Shown piece after piece: positions 7,582 through 15,558 of a stretch of DNA of 17,290 nt. Both the position numbers and the translations under genes were made by a program. A model generated the notes under the pieces. It was not told the origin of the DNA and searched no databases. It worked only from the letters and a program-made list of their open reading frames with translations. Position 1 is the stretch's first letter; each line of letters begins with the position of its first letter. This stretch comes from an uncultured Trueperaceae bacterium (GTDB taxonomy: Bacteria > Deinococcota > Deinococci > Deinococcales > Trueperaceae), in contig CALCHY010000198.1 of assembly GCA_937907415.1 (NCBI GenBank), positions 1 to 17,290 on the forward strand. Direction: 5' to 3'.

Positions 7582-7608
7582 GTATACAGATGATAGAGTC
7601 CTCGCACT
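7582..7608. promoter_or_regulatory. 27-base divergent promoter between YtkA-like gene and cadA
   Basis: The two starts are only 27 bases apart. On the plus strand TAGAGT (7594-7599) lies nine bases before the cadA ATG; on the minus strand TATCAT (7590-7595 complement) lies eight bases before the other ATG. Neither gene has room for a Shine-Dalgarno leader, so both should be leaderless. The -10 boxes overlap, so one bound repressor could block both. TATACAGATG resembles the half-site near the ars promoter. Confidence 0.5.
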
Positions 7609-9782
<2,174 letters not shown>

Positions 9783-9786
<4 letters not shown>

Positions 9787-10154
9787 CCACCGGCACGCTT
9801 CCCAACCCCGCCCTCGACGTAAGTGGCGAGTGCGAGGTGCGCCTGATGCACCCCGACGCCGTCGCGCGCGTCGAGGCCGCCCTGCCCAGCCCCAAGCAGG
9901 TGGAGGGCGCCACCGAGCGTCTCAAGCTCCTCGCCGACCCCACCCGCTACCGCGTCCTCAGCGCCCTCGCGCGAGAGGAGCTGTGCGTCTGCGACCTGGC
10001 GGCCATCGCCAACGTCAACGAGAGCACCATGAGCCACCAGCTAAGGCTCCTGCGCGCCCACGGCCTCGTGGCCTTCCGCAAGGAGGGCCGCATGGCGTAC
10101 TACCGCTTGGCGGACGCCACTGTTGAACCACTACTTTCGCTGGCGCTTACCTAG
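9783..10154 (+). CDS. cadC: ArsR/SmtB-family metal-sensing repressor, CadC-like
   Basis: This 123-residue winged-helix repressor has LKLLADPTRYRVLSAL, the metal-site motif ELCVCDL (C68, C70 at the alpha3N site), a recognition helix STMSHQLRLLRAHGL and a wing GRMAYYRL. The ELCVCD motif plus an N-terminal Cys (C17) matches the CadC/alpha3N sensors of Cd, Pb and Zn. It is translationally coupled to cadA and probably controls the promoter at 7582-7608; metal binding would release it. CmtR-like sensing is a less likely alternative. The C-terminal end meets the arsA remnant tail to tail. Confidence 0.85.
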
Positions 10155-10336
10155 CCGGCGCAGTGGCGCTGGCCGGCTCGCCCGCGACGGGCCGGACGCG
10201 CGGGCCGAAGGTCGCCTCGAACACCCGCCCCACGTTGGAGGCGGGTCACGGCCGTGGCGCAGGCCTGCGACGTCCTGCCGACGCCGCCCTTGTCGGTGAT
10301 GAACACGAACCTGCTCGACCCGCGAACATGATCCAT
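10147..10336 (-). pseudogene. arsA: arsA remnant: arsenite-stimulated ATPase with internal and 3' deletions
   Basis: ATG at 10336 opens RFVFITDKGGVGRTSQACATAV, which is the start of ArsA with its P-loop altered: GKGGVGKT has become DKGGVGRT, losing the two key residues. Near 10240 the frame shifts by one and resumes as SNVGRVFEATFGPRVRPVAG, the next ArsA segment. The missing part is the stretch normally spelling about 15 residues of strand-loop (VLLVSTDPA type). The rest, some 500 residues, is gone; TAA follows at 10147. So this is a decayed stub of an ArsA pump ATPase, lying downstream of the Cys-rich peptide gene on the same strand and abutting cadC. The match to ArsA is clear over two blocks. 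Confidence 0.7.
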
Positions 10337-10361
10337 CCCTGCTAGTCCCTGGTTGCACGGC

Positions 10362-10559
10362 TCAGCAGCAGCCGCACCCCTCGCAGTCGCACCTGCAGCA
10401 GTCGTCGGCGGCCTGGCCCCCCGTCGCCCCGCCGGGAACGGCCCCCAGCCCCCAGCCGAACGTCACGTTTGCTTGCGCTACGCCGCCCTGCGCGCTTGCG
10501 GCGTCGGGGTCGCAAGCACAAAAGCGCCCACTCGAGTCATTACCTGCCAGGTTCTCCAT
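10362..10559 (-). CDS. Small Cys-rich peptide, metallothionein-like tail
   Basis: This 65-residue peptide is not one I recognise. The start is well supported: AAAGGAG lies five bases before ATG at 10559. It has nine cysteines, C14 and C16 (FCACDPD) and a dense C-terminal cluster CCRCDCEGCGCC (54-65), separated by a Gly/Ala-rich linker. Such CxC and CC clusters bind soft metals or arsenite, as in metallothioneins and the C-terminus of ArsD. It is transcribed away from arsR, with the arsA stub next on the same strand, which is where arsD normally sits in arsDA operons. It lacks the ArsD thioredoxin-like body. It could be a degenerate ArsD tail or a real metal-binding peptide; the clean ribosome site favours a real gene. 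Confidence 0.5.
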   Translation of the reverse strand: MENLAGNDSSGRFCACDPDAASAQGGVAQANVTFGWGLGAVPGGATGGQAADDCCRCDCEGCGCC

Positions 10560-10631
10560 ACGCGCTCCTTTACCTTCCCGGCCGCTATCGGGTCGTTGCC
10601 GCGGCCGGGCGGGTGGTGCGATTCGCTCCAC

Positions 10632-10675
10632 ACATAGATGGCAATCGAACACTTAGGCGTCTGTCTATGTATGAT
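10632..10675. promoter_or_regulatory. ars promoter and candidate ArsR operator
   Basis: ACATAGA (10632-10638) and TCTATGT (10664-10670) form a 7-base inverted repeat, about three helical turns centre to centre. The right arm overlaps TATGAT (10670-10675), a -10 box six bases before the ATG at 10682. An ArsR dimer on this repeat would cover the arsR promoter and could also affect the divergent Cys-rich gene. The repeat is seen; its use is inferred. Confidence 0.4.
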
Positions 10676-10681
10676 CGTCCC

Positions 10682-11047
10682 ATGGAGACCTCCCCGCTAC
10701 CACTCAGGCTGCTGGGCGACCCGACGCGCTGGCGCATCGTGGAGTTCCTCGCCCGCCCCATCCAGAGCTGCTGCAGCCGCGACGACGGCGTGTGCGGCTG
10801 CGACCTCGAAGCGTTCTTAGGCCTCACCCAGGCCACCGTCAGCCACCACATGAAGCAGCTCGTCGACGCCGGCCTGGTCAGCGCCGAGCGGCGCGGCCGC
10901 TGGGTGTACTACGAGCTCCGGCCGCAGGCGTTCCGCGCCCTGGCGGCGCGGCTCGAGGACCTCGCGAGCGCCACCGAGGCCGCCATCGCGGGCGCGCCCG
11001 ACGCTACCGGCCCGGCGCGGGAGCCGGCGGGGGCGGTGGGGGCGTGA
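10682..11047 (+). CDS. arsR: ArsR-family arsenite-responsive repressor
   Basis: This 121-residue winged helix has [16 protein letters not shown], a recognition helix [15 protein letters not shown] and a wing RGRWVYYEL. Cysteines C30-C31 and C38, C40 (VCGCDLEAF) sit just before and in the sensing helix, as expected for a three-Cys arsenite site. The ATG at 10682 is chosen over an in-frame ATG at 10667 because the latter lies in the -10 region and TATGAT precedes 10682 by six bases, giving a leaderless mRNA. The stop overlaps the acr3 GTG (GTGA). It should repress its own operon until arsenite or antimonite binds. Confidence 0.88.
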   Translation: METSPLPLRLLGDPTRWRIVEFLARPIQSCCSRDDGVCGCDLEAFLGLTQATVSHHMKQLVDAGLVSAERRGRWVYYELRPQAFRALAARLEDLASATEAAIAGAPDATGPAREPAGAVGA

Positions 11048-12171
11048 CGAAGCGCCTCTCCCTCCTCGACCGCTACCTGACGGTGTGGATCTTCGCCGCC
11101 ATGGCCCTGGGCGTGGCGCTGGGCGCGCTCGCGCCCGGCTTCGGGCGCCTCCTCGACGGCATGTCGGTGGGCGCCACCAACATCCCCATCGCCATCGGCC
11201 TCATCGTGATGATGTACCCACCGTTAGCCAAGGTGCGCTACGGCAAGCTGCCGCAGGTGTTCCGCAACGGGCGCCTGCTGGGCCTGTCGCTGCTGCAGAA
11301 CTGGCTCATCGGCCCCGTGCTGATGTTCGCGCTGGCGGTGATCTTCCTGCGCGGCCACCCCGAGTACATGACGGGCCTCATCCTCATCGGCCTGGCGCGC
11401 TGCATCGCCATGGTGCTGGTGTGGAACGAGCTCGCCGAGGGCGACAACGACTACGCCGCCGGCCTGGTGGCCTTCAACAGCGTCTTCCAGATCCTCTTCT
11501 TCGGCGCCTACGCCTGGCTCTTCATCACCGTGCTGCCGGGCCTCCTCGGCCTGCAGGGCAGCGTGGTCGACATCTCCATGGGCGAGATCGCCAGCGCCGT
11601 GCTCATCTACCTGGGCGTCCCCTTCGCCGCCGGGCTCCTCACCCGCGCGCTGCTCATCCCCCGCAAGGGCCAGGCGTGGTTCGACGACGTCTTCCTCCCC
11701 CGCATCAGCCCCCTCACGCTCATCGCGCTGCTCTTCACCATCGTGATGATGTTCGGCCTCCAGGGCGGCACGCTACTTGACCGTCCCCTCGACGTGCTCG
11801 TCATCGCCGTGCCCCTGGTGCTCTACTTCGTCATCATGTTCCTGGTGTCGTTCCTCATGGGCAAGGCGGTAGGCGCCGACTACTCGAAGACGGCCACCCT
11901 GTCGTTCACCGCCGCCAGCAACAACTTCGAGCTCGCCCTCGCCGTGGCCATCAGCGTCTTCGGCCTCGGCTCCGGCGTCGCCTTCGCTGCCGTCATCGGC
12001 CCGCTGGTGGAGGTGCCGCTGCTCATCGGCCTGGTGGGCGTGGCGCTGTGGCTGCGCGGCCGCCTCTTCCCGCCGCCCACCCCCGCGCCCGCCGGCGTGC
12101 TGGCCGCCGCGGAGGACGCGTGCGCGCCCACCGCCGCGTTAGCCGAACGCCTCGAAGGGGCGGCGCCATGA
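11044..12171 (+). CDS. acr3: Acr3-type arsenite efflux permease
   Basis: This 375-residue inner-membrane protein has about ten hydrophobic segments and matches the Acr3 (BART superfamily) permeases that export As(III). The conserved Cys of the fourth segment lies in [19 protein letters not shown] (C120), and the second essential residue is E323 in [24 protein letters not shown] is the other family hallmark. The GTG at 11044 overlaps the arsR stop, and its own stop overlaps the arsC ATG, so arsR-acr3-arsC are coupled. An extra C-terminal tail of about 35 residues (PPPTPAPAG onward) is variable in the family. Since the arsA stub is dead, export would be driven by membrane potential alone. Confidence 0.93.
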   Translation: MTKRLSLLDRYLTVWIFAAMALGVALGALAPGFGRLLDGMSVGATNIPIAIGLIVMMYPPLAKVRYGKLPQVFRNGRLLGLSLLQNWLIGPVLMFALAVIFLRGHPEYMTGLILIGLARCIAMVLVWNELAEGDNDYAAGLVAFNSVFQILFFGAYAWLFITVLPGLLGLQGSVVDISMGEIASAVLIYLGVPFAAGLLTRALLIPRKGQAWFDDVFLPRISPLTLIALLFTIVMMFGLQGGTLLDRPLDVLVIAVPLVLYFVIMFLVSFLMGKAVGADYSKTATLSFTAASNNFELALAVAISVFGLGSGVAFAAVIGPLVEVPLLIGLVGVALWLRGRLFPPPTPAPAGVLAAAEDACAPTAALAERLEGAAP

Positions 12172-12629
12172 GAGTCCTGGTCCTCTGCACCCACAACAGC
12201 GCCCGCAGCCAGATGGCCGAGGGCTGGCTCAGGCACCACGCAGCCGAAGCCGGGCTCACCGCCGAAGTGCACTCCGCCGGCACCGAGGCCACGCGCGTCA
12301 AGCCCGAAGCCATCCAGGTCATGCACGAGGTCGGCGTCGACATCAGCGGCCACGCCTCCAAGACACTCCACGACCTGCCCGACCCCTGGGAGTTCGACCT
12401 GGTGCTCACGGTGTGCGACGCCGCCAACGAGGCCTGCCCCGCCTACCCGGCGAGGACCACGCGCCTGCACGTCTCCTTCCCCGACCCCAGCGGCCAGGAC
12501 CCCGAGCGCTGGCGCGAGGTACGCGACGCCATCGGCAACGCCAGCCGGAAGCTCATCCACGCCCTGAGCGAGGGGCGGCAACCGACCGAAGCCGATCTCA
12601 AGGCCGCATCTCATGGGGCGAGCGTGTGA
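12168..12629 (+). CDS. arsC: Arsenate reductase, thioredoxin-coupled LMW-phosphatase type
   Basis: This 153-residue reductase converts As(V) to As(III) for export by Acr3. The P-loop [14 protein letters not shown] gives C7 and R13 (C-x5-R). The redox cysteines are C83 and C90 in [11 protein letters not shown], matching the Cys10/Cys82/Cys89 triad of the S. aureus pI258 enzyme, which is recycled by thioredoxin. FPDPSG follows in place of the phosphatase DP loop. The length is slightly above the usual 130-140 because of a C-terminal tail. ATG overlaps the acr3 stop; the stop overlaps the next gene's GTG. Confidence 0.9.
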   Translation: MRVLVLCTHNSARSQMAEGWLRHHAAEAGLTAEVHSAGTEATRVKPEAIQVMHEVGVDISGHASKTLHDLPDPWEFDLVLTVCDAANEACPAYPARTTRLHVSFPDPSGQDPERWREVRDAIGNASRKLIHALSEGRQPTEADLKAASHGASV

Positions 12630-13100
12630 GCACCAGGCCCAGCGTGCTGTTCCTGTGCAGCCAGAACAGCGCCCGCAGCCAGATGGCCGAAGCCATCCTG
12701 CGGCGCCGCGCCGGCGAGCGCTTCGACGCCTACAGCGCCAGCCTCGAGCCGCGCGCCATCCACCCCCTCACCAGCCAGGTGATGGCAGAGGCGGGCTACG
12801 ACCTCTCTACCCACGCCTGCAACGGCGTCAAGGCCTACCTACCTGGGCCTCAAGAACTTCGCCTACGCCATCAGCGTCTGCGCCCACGCCGCCGAGGCCT
12901 GCCCCCGCGTGTTCCCCAACGCCCGCACCATCCTGAACTGGCCCTTCGACGACCCCGCCGCGCCCGACCGTCCCGAAGAGCAAGCCCTGGAACGCTTCCG
13001 CCGCGTACGCGACGAGATCGAGGCCACTATCACCTAGTGGCTGACGGAACTCGACCAGAGCAGCGCCGGCGCGCTAGAGCAGATCAGCCTGGTGGGCTAA
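12626..13100 (+). pseudogene. Second ArsC-like LMW phosphatase, frameshifted by a 4-base duplication and with an amber codon
   Basis: From GTG at 12626 the frame gives [20 protein letters not shown], a C-x5-R P-loop like the preceding arsC. At 12835-12842 the tetramer CTAC is present twice; removing one copy restores the frame as [23 protein letters not shown], with both redox cysteines, and continues to [22 protein letters not shown] sequence. There TAG (13035-13037) interrupts before [20 protein letters not shown] and TAA at 13098-13100. So there are two independent lesions. The N-terminal 70 residues alone would lack the redox cysteines and should be inactive. It was the fourth gene of the arsR-acr3-arsC operon and diverged from arsC1, so it is not a fresh tandem copy. 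Confidence 0.8.
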
Positions 13101-13130
13101 TTAGTTCGCGTCCGCCGCCCGCCCAACTGT

Positions 13131-13355
13131 ATGTCCTCCGACACGCGCCGCAATCTCCTCACAGTCCGCAGCGGCTGGCGAGGCGCTGACCTAAGAAGCC
13201 AGCACGTGTACGAGCAGGCGATCGCCTGCCGCAAAGCGCTTGAGGAGCTACAGCAGCAGTCCGAGAACAGCGCTGACAAGACGATGCTGACATTAAGCGG
13301 CAGAGCACTCGCCCTCTCCCTTACCTCCATTGGCATCAGTTCCACCGGGAGCTAA
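13131..13355 (+). CDS. Uncertain small hypothetical protein
   Basis: A 74-codon frame lies in the 487-base stretch between the ars operon and the HigA-like gene. I do not recognise it. A helix-like part ([19 protein letters not shown]) suggests possible coding, but there is no Shine-Dalgarno or clear -10 box, and codon bias is weak. The opposite strand is also open over most of the same region. Treat it as doubtful; it could be chance. Confidence 0.22.
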   Translation: MSSDTRRNLLTVRSGWRGADLRSQHVYEQAIACRKALEELQQQSENSADKTMLTLSGRALALSLTSIGISSTGS

Positions 13356-13435
13356 CGCGCGAAGCGCAGGAACAAGACTACAGTTACTAGCCCCGGCCAA
13401 TTCACCCCTGCGGCGCGCTCGCCGCGCTCACTTGC

Positions 13436-13540
13436 TATCATCACCTGGAGTCCTGGGGCCACTCCTCTCACGGCATAGCCCGTGATGAATCCCGGGTTTG
13501 AGCACCACCTGCGGAACGCCCGGGCGTTCCGCAGTTCTCT
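13436..13540 (+). ncRNA. Candidate structured RNA, copy A
   Basis: The -10-like box TATCAT (13436-13441) is followed by a likely start at GGAGTC (13447-13452). Helix P1 pairs 13452-13457 (CCTGGG) with 13491-13496 (CCCGGG), and P2 pairs CACGG (13469-13473) with CCGTG (13480-13484) around a six-base loop. TGATGAA joins P2 to P1. A terminator-like hairpin follows at 13509-13534. Copy B at 14023 keeps the same parts with compensating changes. It may be a small RNA or the leader of the HigA-like gene, which starts at 13588. No -35 box is obvious. I cannot assign it to a known family. Confidence 0.5.
13509..13534 (+). terminator. Strong palindromic hairpin after RNA copy A
   Basis: A perfect 26-base palindrome with arms CTGCGGAACGCCC and GGGCGTTCCGCAG, followed by TTCTCTCTC. 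The pyrimidine run is only partly T, so this is a probable but not ideal intrinsic terminator, possibly an attenuator before the HigA-like gene. A palindromic operator is the alternative. Confidence 0.5.
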
Positions 13541-13587
13541 CTCCCACCGACGCGCCGATAGGCCGACGAGCACACCGGGAGGAACCC

Positions 13588-14001
13588 ATGAACGACTTTC
13601 CCGACCCGCAGGACGAAGCCGACCAACCCGGCCAAGAGCCCGCCGGCACAGCCGAGCCCGAGGCCTACACCCACGAACGCATCCAGGAGTTCCTGAGCGA
13701 AGACGCCCTGCCGCCCGTACATCCAGGCGAAATACTCCAGGAGGAATTCCTGGACCCCCTCGAGCTCACTCCCGCGGACCTGGGCGAGCGCCTACGCCTG
13801 CCGGCCGAGAGCGTCGAAGCACTGGCTCGCAGCGAGCGGCCCATCGACGCCGACGACGCACTGCGCCTCGCGCGCTACTTCGACACCACCCCCGAGTTCT
13901 GGCTGAACCTGCAGGCGCAACACGACCTCGAGGTAGAGCGCGAACGAATCCGCCACGAGCTGGCAGCCATCACGCCCCACGCAGGAAACAGCGACACCTA
14001 A
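13588..14001 (+). CDS. HigA-like XRE-family antitoxin without visible toxin
   Basis: This 137-residue protein has an acidic N-terminal extension (about 1-43) and then the HigA-type helix-turn-helix. The start PVHPGEILQEEFLDPLELTPADLGERLRL is followed by PAESVEALARSERPIDADDALRLARYFDTTPEFWLNLQAQHDLE, which is very close to the HigA/VapI antidote family. It begins at ATG 13588 after a good GGGAGGAA site. HigA normally follows a HigB RNase gene, but no HigB-like frame lies in the 480 bases upstream. It may be an orphan antitoxin or a regulator. Two similar RNA-like elements flank it. Confidence 0.72.
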   Translation: MNDFPDPQDEADQPGQEPAGTAEPEAYTHERIQEFLSEDALPPVHPGEILQEEFLDPLELTPADLGERLRLPAESVEALARSERPIDADDALRLARYFDTTPEFWLNLQAQHDLEVERERIRHELAAITPHAGNSDT

Positions 14002-14022
14002 GTCCTCACCAGCGCCACCTGC

Positions 14023-14140
14023 TATCCTTCACGTGGAGTCCCGGGGCATATCCGCTCCCGGCCCTAGGCCGGTGATGAACCTCGGGTATGAATCTCGCAA
14101 GAGATAGTGGCCCGCTAGGCTTCGGTCGGCGGGCCACGAC
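14023..14140 (+). ncRNA. Candidate structured RNA, copy B
   Basis: TATCCT (14023-14028) is followed by GGAGTC (14035-14040). P1 pairs 14040-14046 (CCCGGGG) with 14080-14086 (CCTCGGG). P2 pairs CCGG (14058-14061) with CCGG (14069-14072), extended by CC/GG inside. TGATGAA again joins the helices. Then come a small hairpin ATCTC-GCAA-GAGAT with a GNRA loop (14092-14105) and a strong stem at 14107-14137. It lies just downstream of the HigA-like gene and upstream of the next XRE gene. Compared with copy A, pair A-U becomes C-G in P2 and G-U/G-C swaps occur in P1. Confidence 0.5.
14107..14137 (+). terminator. Hairpin after RNA copy B
   Basis: GTGGCCCGC (14107-14115) and GCGGGCCAC (14129-14137) form a perfect 9-base stem with a 13-base loop. 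No T-run follows, so it is a terminator only by analogy with copy A. Confidence 0.4.
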
Positions 14141-14211
14141 CATTCCACGCGGACCCGAACCGGATCCGCCGCGGTCGCGCCACCACCCCATGACCGCCTA
14201 GAGTGACGAGG

Positions 14212-14529
14212 ATGCCGCAGCGGAAACCAAATGAAGGAGCCACTACCTGGCGTGACGTGCGCGCCAAGGCCGTCAGGGAAGGCCGCCTGAACGAGGAGGC
14301 ACTGGCAGCGCACAAGCGCCGCCTGATCGCCGCCAACATCGGCCACGCCCTCGCCGAGCGCCGGCAGGCCGCCGGCCTCACCCGAGCCGAACTAGCAACG
14401 CGCCTAGGCGTACCCGAGACGCACGTCGCCCACCTCGAGGACGGCCACCCGGACGAGATACGGTTCGCGACGCTGCGCGCCTACCTGCGCGCGCTCCGCG
14501 GTGACCGCGGCTCCCAGGATCCGAGATGA
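14212..14529 (+). CDS. XRE-family antitoxin-like regulator
   Basis: This 105-residue protein reads TTWRDVRAKAVREGRLNEEALAAHKRRL and then a helix-turn-helix, ALAERRQAAGLTRAELATRLGV with HVAHLEDGHPDEI. This layout is typical of XRE antitoxins that pair with RelE/ParE-type toxins encoded just upstream. Here the upstream 210 bases hold no toxin. The ATG at 14212 is preferred over GTG at 14203 because TAGAGT (14199-14204), a -10 identical to that of cadA, lies seven bases before it. Its stop overlaps the ATG of the next gene (ATGA), so it is translationally coupled to an unknown protein. Confidence 0.72.
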   Translation: MPQRKPNEGATTWRDVRAKAVREGRLNEEALAAHKRRLIAANIGHALAERRQAAGLTRAELATRLGVPETHVAHLEDGHPDEIRFATLRAYLRALRGDRGSQDPR

Positions 14530-14921
14530 ACGACCCGCGGCCTGACACCCCTCACCGGCGCGGCACTCTGCTGGCGGACCACTTCTACCGCGTCGTCCGC
14601 CGCGGCCCAGGCGCCCAACAGATCATTCGTAAGGCCACTAGCCTGGACGAACTGCGTAACGCGGTGCGTGCCCTGCTGGAAGGCCTCGAACCGGGCGCCT
14701 TCCGCCTGCAACCCAACGCCGTCACCATCACCGGCACCCACAACGGTGAGGAAATGAGGGTCACCGTCCGGTACTTCGTGGCGCAACCCACCGACGTCTG
14801 GGCAGCCGCCTCAGGCGGACCCACCACCGACTGGAGCGCCTGGCGCGACACCATCGCCCAGGAAGCCCACCGGCGCGGCTGGTACGTCCGCGGCCTTCAC
14901 CAGGAGACCAGCGACGCCTAG
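14526..14921 (+). CDS. Unknown 131-residue protein coupled to the XRE gene
   Basis: I do not recognise this protein. It is soluble, with no signal or membrane segment. A central region predicts strand-helix-strand: HFYRVVRRGPGAQQIIRKAT, SLDELRNAVRALLEGL, then FRLQPNAVTITGTHNGEEMRVTVRYF. A C-terminal WSAWRDTIAQEAHRRGW helix follows. ATG at 14526 overlaps the XRE stop, so the two should be made together, the arrangement of an antitoxin-toxin pair with the antitoxin first. A toxin role is a guess from this position. It converges on the next gene with overlapping stop codons. Confidence 0.55.
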   Translation: MNDPRPDTPHRRGTLLADHFYRVVRRGPGAQQIIRKATSLDELRNAVRALLEGLEPGAFRLQPNAVTITGTHNGEEMRVTVRYFVAQPTDVWAAASGGPTTDWSAWRDTIAQEAHRRGWYVRGLHQETSDA

Positions 14922-15193
14922 CCGCCGCCCTCCACCACCGCCAAGAGCCGCGCCAACCGCTCCACACTGAAACCCTTGAGCCTGCCGACCTGAAGCAGTG
15001 AAACCTCCACCTCGCTCAACGAGAACGCCTCAGCCACCCGCCCGAGAGTCCAACCACGCGCCTCCACCCCGTCAAGAATTCGGCTCGCCAAGCGCGCCTT
15101 GATCAAACGCTCCTCGGGCTCGGGCAGGCCCAGGTCAGCGAAGACGTTGCCGCTGCCTGGGGTGATAACGCCCTCGTCCTCGCTTCGCCTCAT
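14918..15193 (-). CDS. Helix-turn-helix antitoxin-like protein
   Basis: This 91-residue protein has GSGNVFADLGLPEPEERLIKARLASRILDGVEARGWT, followed by a helix-turn-helix LGRVAEAFSLSEVEVSLLQVGRLKGFSVERLARLL. The start motif (S-G-N-V-F-x-D-L-G-L) and the G-R-L-x-G-F-S segment are hallmarks of the small XRE proteins that act as antitoxins to RelE/HigB-like toxins. GGAGG precedes the ATG at 15193. The Phd-like gene upstream on the same strand is the only partner; no toxin gene is present. The TAG stop overlaps the convergent gene's TAG on the CTAG at 14918-14921. Confidence 0.7.
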   Translation of the reverse strand: MRRSEDEGVITPGSGNVFADLGLPEPEERLIKARLASRILDGVEARGWTLGRVAEAFSLSEVEVSLLQVGRLKGFSVERLARLLAVVEGGG

Positions 15194-15229
15194 GACCCCT
15201 CCCGCACCCCCGCTACCGGCCCTAACCCG

Positions 15230-15463
15230 TCAGTAACGCTCGTCCTCGTGCATCTTGGCTATGAACTCGCCTGCGCCATCGCGCATGGGGGGCACGCCGG
15301 CGCGCAGCGGGGCGCGGTCCAAGAAACGCGCCGCGCCCCTGGGCGGCGCCAGGTGCGCCACCGGCTTGCCGTAACGCGTGATGATGACCGACTCGCCCGC
15401 CTCCACCGCCGACAGCAGCTTCGACCACTCCCTACGAGCCTCCGTGACACTCACCCGCCGCAC
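15230..15463 (-). CDS. Phd/YefM-family antitoxin without visible toxin
   Basis: This 77-residue protein begins RRVSVTEARREWSKLLSAVEAGESVIITRYGKPVAHLAP, a textbook Phd/YefM N-terminal dimer and DNA-binding fold, followed by a disordered toxin-binding tail ending EFIAKMHEDERY. GTG at 15463 is chosen because GGAGGGGG lies at proper spacing; TTG at 15469 would be too close. A VapC/PIN or RelE toxin would normally follow within a few bases, but instead the helix-turn-helix gene follows after 36 bases. It may be an orphan antitoxin, or the two could act together. Confidence 0.75.
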   Translation of the reverse strand: MRRVSVTEARREWSKLLSAVEAGESVIITRYGKPVAHLAPPRGAARFLDRAPLRAGVPPMRDGAGEFIAKMHEDERY

Positions 15464-15525
15464 CAGCAACCCCCTCCGGGAACCAGCCTACCGGCCACGC
15501 CCGCAGCCGGCCGCCTTGACGGAGA

Positions 15526-15554
15526 ACGGCCCGCCGATTCCCACGGCGGGCCGT
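15526..15554. terminator. Hairpin between Phd-like and unknown minus-strand genes
   Basis: ACGGCCCGCCG (15526-15536) and CGGCGGGCCGT (15544-15554) form an 11-base perfect stem with a 7-base loop. On the minus strand it lies five bases after the stop of the gene at 15559 and is followed by TTCTCC, a weak T-run. It probably ends that transcript. Confidence 0.5.
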
Positions 15555-15558
15555 CACC

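Noticed and set aside
13097..13345. Minus-strand frame between the ars operon and the HigA-like gene
   Set aside because: Ser/Cys-rich composition, no ribosome site and no recognisable motif; it is probably chance.
13447..13500. Hammerhead-ribozyme-like motifs (GAGUC and UGAUGA) in the repeated RNA
   Set aside because: The core needs CUGAUGA, a stem II hairpin and GAAA in order; stem II and GAAA are absent in both copies.
13430..14140. Integron attC sites between antitoxin cassettes
   Set aside because: The element-gene-element order fits, but no RYYYAAC or GTTRRRY core pair is present at the ends and no integron integrase is in the window.
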